DNA of 15,915 nt from an uncultured Fretibacterium sp. (lineage in GTDB: Bacteria; Synergistota; Synergistia; Synergistales; Aminobacteriaceae), in NCBI RefSeq assembly GCF_938040765.1, contig NZ_CALIAA010000172.1, positions 1-15,915 on the forward strand, given 5' to 3'. The notes below the pieces were generated by a model. It was not told the DNA's origin, made no database searches, and saw nothing but the letters and a program-made list of their open reading frames with translations. This document shows positions 14,532 to 15,915 of this stretch, piece after piece. Position 1 is the first letter of the stretch; each line of letters starts with the position of its first letter. The translations under genes and the position numbers were made by a program.

Positions 14532-15915
14532 ATGGAAAAAGCGCGGGAATCGCGGTGGGGACGCGGAGGATTTTGGGTCCTGGGTATGGCGATGGGGTTT
14601 GTTCTGGGCTACGTTCTGGGGGGCGTATCCGCCGTCGGGGCCGTCCCCGGCGACAGTCCGAAGGAGACGCCTCGGGAGGAACGGCCGCACGCCTCGCCTC
14701 AACCCACACAAGATAAAAGGGCTGTATTGGAAGCCCTTTACGAGGATACGGGAATGAGGACGGGTTCGATCGAAGGGACCCATGCCATAAGGGCGCTCCT
14801 GTCCTTTTACGACCGGCTGAATCTGAAGGCCCTCGAGGACGATCAAAATGCCTTCGAGAGCGTGCACGGGAGACTTCCGGACGAGGAGCGGAGAAAACGG
14901 CGAAGGATTTTCGAGGAAGAGCGCGTCAGGATGCTCGACCTCAGGGACAAGACGATAGCACAGGGATTCCTGGATGGAGAGGTCCTGTGCTTCTTCATCA
15001 AGATGCATCTTGACGAGCTTCGAGTCGTGACCCCGCGCCCGTTGCTGAAGCTCTTTGCCGAGGACGTCATGGGGCCCGTCAGTGCGGACTTCTATCGGGC
15101 CTATGGAGTCCTGCCGGAGACGGTTGCGAATTTTTCGGACCTGGACCAGGGGGCCGACCCCAGTCTTCTGACGAAGAGGATCGTCTTCGGCGGAGAGTAC
15201 GGGGAATCGGCCAACGCCCGGCGCCCGGTGAGGGAGAAGGAGGAGAAGGCCCTCCTCCTCCCTGTGGACTTTCCGCCCCTGAGGGGCCTGCTCTCCTTCT
15301 ACGCCAGTCTGGATATCGATACGCTCGAGGCGGATCAGAGGAAGTTCGAGGCGGAGTTCCGCCCCCTGACCAAGGAGGAGCGGGAGCATCGGCTGAAGGG
15401 CTTCGAGGAGGAACGAGCCGAGATGGAGGTCCTGCAAAGGGACCTGCTGGAACGCCTTCCCATAACCTACGACACCCTGTCGCTGTGGGTATCGCGCACG
15501 CTGGGAACGCTGCGGGCGGTGACGCCCCGGCCGCTGCTGACGCTTCTGGCGGAAGAGGTGCTGGAGCCGCTCAGCATGGACATCCTGAAGGGGCAACATG
15601 TGGGGCCGGATATCTTCGAGGGCTATTCCGACCTCGACTGCGCTCGAAGATCCGACGCTTCTTCCTCCGTCATGGATGCCCGTGTTGTCCAGGACCCCGG
15701 GGTGTTGGGGGAGCTTCGCGCCTACGAGAGGACGAGGAGGCTGATCGCATCGGGGCAATACCGGGAGCCATACGAATTTTTCCGGGCGTCGTATCCAAGG
15801 CGCGGCCTTGCGTCGCTATATGCTCCAATCTTCGAGAGGGATCGTCCTTACCTTCCCTCTTCGGCCCAAAGGCGCCGCGAGTGGCTGGCGTTTTACTTTT
15901 CCGAGCTCGAGAAAG
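14532..15915 (+). CDS. exported protein with two tandem 121-residue repeats (partial at 3' end)
   Basis: Open from ATG 14532 (GGAGG, 8 bases spacing) to the window end, at least 461 residues. Residues 13-37 form a hydrophobic, Gly-rich signal peptide or membrane anchor (FWVLGMAMGFVLGYVLGG), followed by a Pro/Glu/Arg/Lys linker. Two repeats follow: residues 86-206 and 250-370, each exactly 121 residues. They align without gaps at about 49 of 121 identical positions. The shared pattern is LLSFY, DQ..FE, EER..R, FEEER, LR.VTPRPLL.L.AE, and a closing SDLD. They are probably helical bundles. The region after 370 (VLGELRAYERTRRLIASGQY, WLAFYF) is not a clear third copy. I recognise no family or catalytic motif. 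The protein presumably works in the periplasm or at the surface. Its start region was duplicated at 13177. Confidence 0.75.
   Translation, partial: MEKARESRWGRGGFWVLGMAMGFVLGYVLGGVSAVGAVPGDSPKETPREERPHASPQPTQDKRAVLEALYEDTGMRTGSIEGTHAIRALLSFYDRLNLKALEDDQNAFESVHGRLPDEERRKRRRIFEEERVRMLDLRDKTIAQGFLDGEVLCFFIKMHLDELRVVTPRPLLKLFAEDVMGPVSADFYRAYGVLPETVANFSDLDQGADPSLLTKRIVFGGEYGESANARRPVREKEEKALLLPVDFPPLRGLLSFYASLDIDTLEADQRKFEAEFRPLTKEEREHRLKGFEEERAEMEVLQRDLLERLPITYDTLSLWVSRTLGTLRAVTPRPLLTLLAEEVLEPLSMDILKGQHVGPDIFEGYSDLDCARRSDASSSVMDARVVQDPGVLGELRAYERTRRLIASGQYREPYEFFRASYPRRGLASLYAPIFERDRPYLPSSAQRRREWLAFYFSELEK
14787..15149 (+). repeat. 121-residue protein repeat, copy 1
   Basis: Codes for residues 86-206 of the partial exported protein, from IRALLSFY to SDLDQ, including VTPRPLLKLFAED. 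It pairs with copy 2 over its full length without a gap. Confidence 0.85.
15279..15641 (+). repeat. 121-residue protein repeat, copy 2
   Basis: Codes for residues 250-370, from LRGLLSFY to SDLDC, including VTPRPLLTLLAEE. About 40% of residues match copy 1. The 43-residue stretch between the two copies is not repeated. Confidence 0.85.

Noticed and set aside
14502..15758. A 418-codon leftward open frame opposite the repeat protein
   Set aside because: The plus strand has a ribosome site, a signal peptide and two conserved protein repeats; the minus frame shows none of these.
15642..15915. A third copy of the 121-residue repeat
   Set aside because: The sequence after residue 370 lacks the FEEER and VTPRPLL landmarks; only short Leu/Tyr patterns are shared.
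1..15915. CRISPR arrays, tRNA or rRNA genes, insertion sequences
   Set aside because: I looked for regularly spaced repeats, tRNA-like cloverleafs, transposase motifs and terminal inverted repeats by eye and saw none.

Overview
The window looks like a GC-rich, diderm, probably anaerobic amino-acid-fermenting bacterium. A Synergistota (Fretibacterium-like) host is my best guess, inferred from an AsmA/TamB-type envelope protein, a secreted C69 dipeptidase paired with a DmpA-type peptidase, and the codon and GC style. This rests on gene content only; no rRNA or other marker gene is present.

Layout. (1) Positions 1-1149 (+): the 3' end of one gene and a full multi-pass membrane protein whose C-termini are clearly homologous, so this is a tandem paralogue pair, joined by an ATGA overlap. 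A perfect 13-bp hairpin at 1194-1230 closes this block against the convergent block that follows. (2) 1246-5761 (-): a two-gene operon, a large AsmA/TamB-like envelope protein followed by a small SHOCT-like/TM/SH3 protein. (3) 5762-6111: a divergent control region. It holds a good promoter for the leftward operon, an extended -10 promoter for the rightward pair, two tandem 20-bp repeats placed just after that promoter, and two inverted repeats. (4) 6112-7021 (+): an XRE repressor overlapping an ImmA/IrrE-type zinc metalloprotease, a classic repressor/anti-repressor-protease switch, here without visible mobile-element genes. (5) 7133-13061 (+): a tight four-gene operon: secreted C69 dipeptidase, P1/DmpA-family peptidase, a membrane-bound c-di-GMP phosphodiesterase with a dead GGDEF domain, and a membrane-anchored thermonuclease. 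(6) 13062-15915 (+): a run of unfamiliar exported proteins. It has remnants of a duplicated gene junction, a 39-codon ORF, a 401-residue secreted protein, and a partial gene (open at the window edge) with two ungapped 121-residue repeats about 40% identical.

Functionally, block 5 combines peptide breakdown with c-di-GMP turnover and nucleic-acid degradation outside the cytoplasmic membrane, which would suit nutrient scavenging in a biofilm. The two edges of the window (blocks 1 and 6) carry families I do not recognise, both showing tandem duplication. They are the most likely places for undescribed biology, above all the 121-residue repeat family and the collapsed duplicate beside it.
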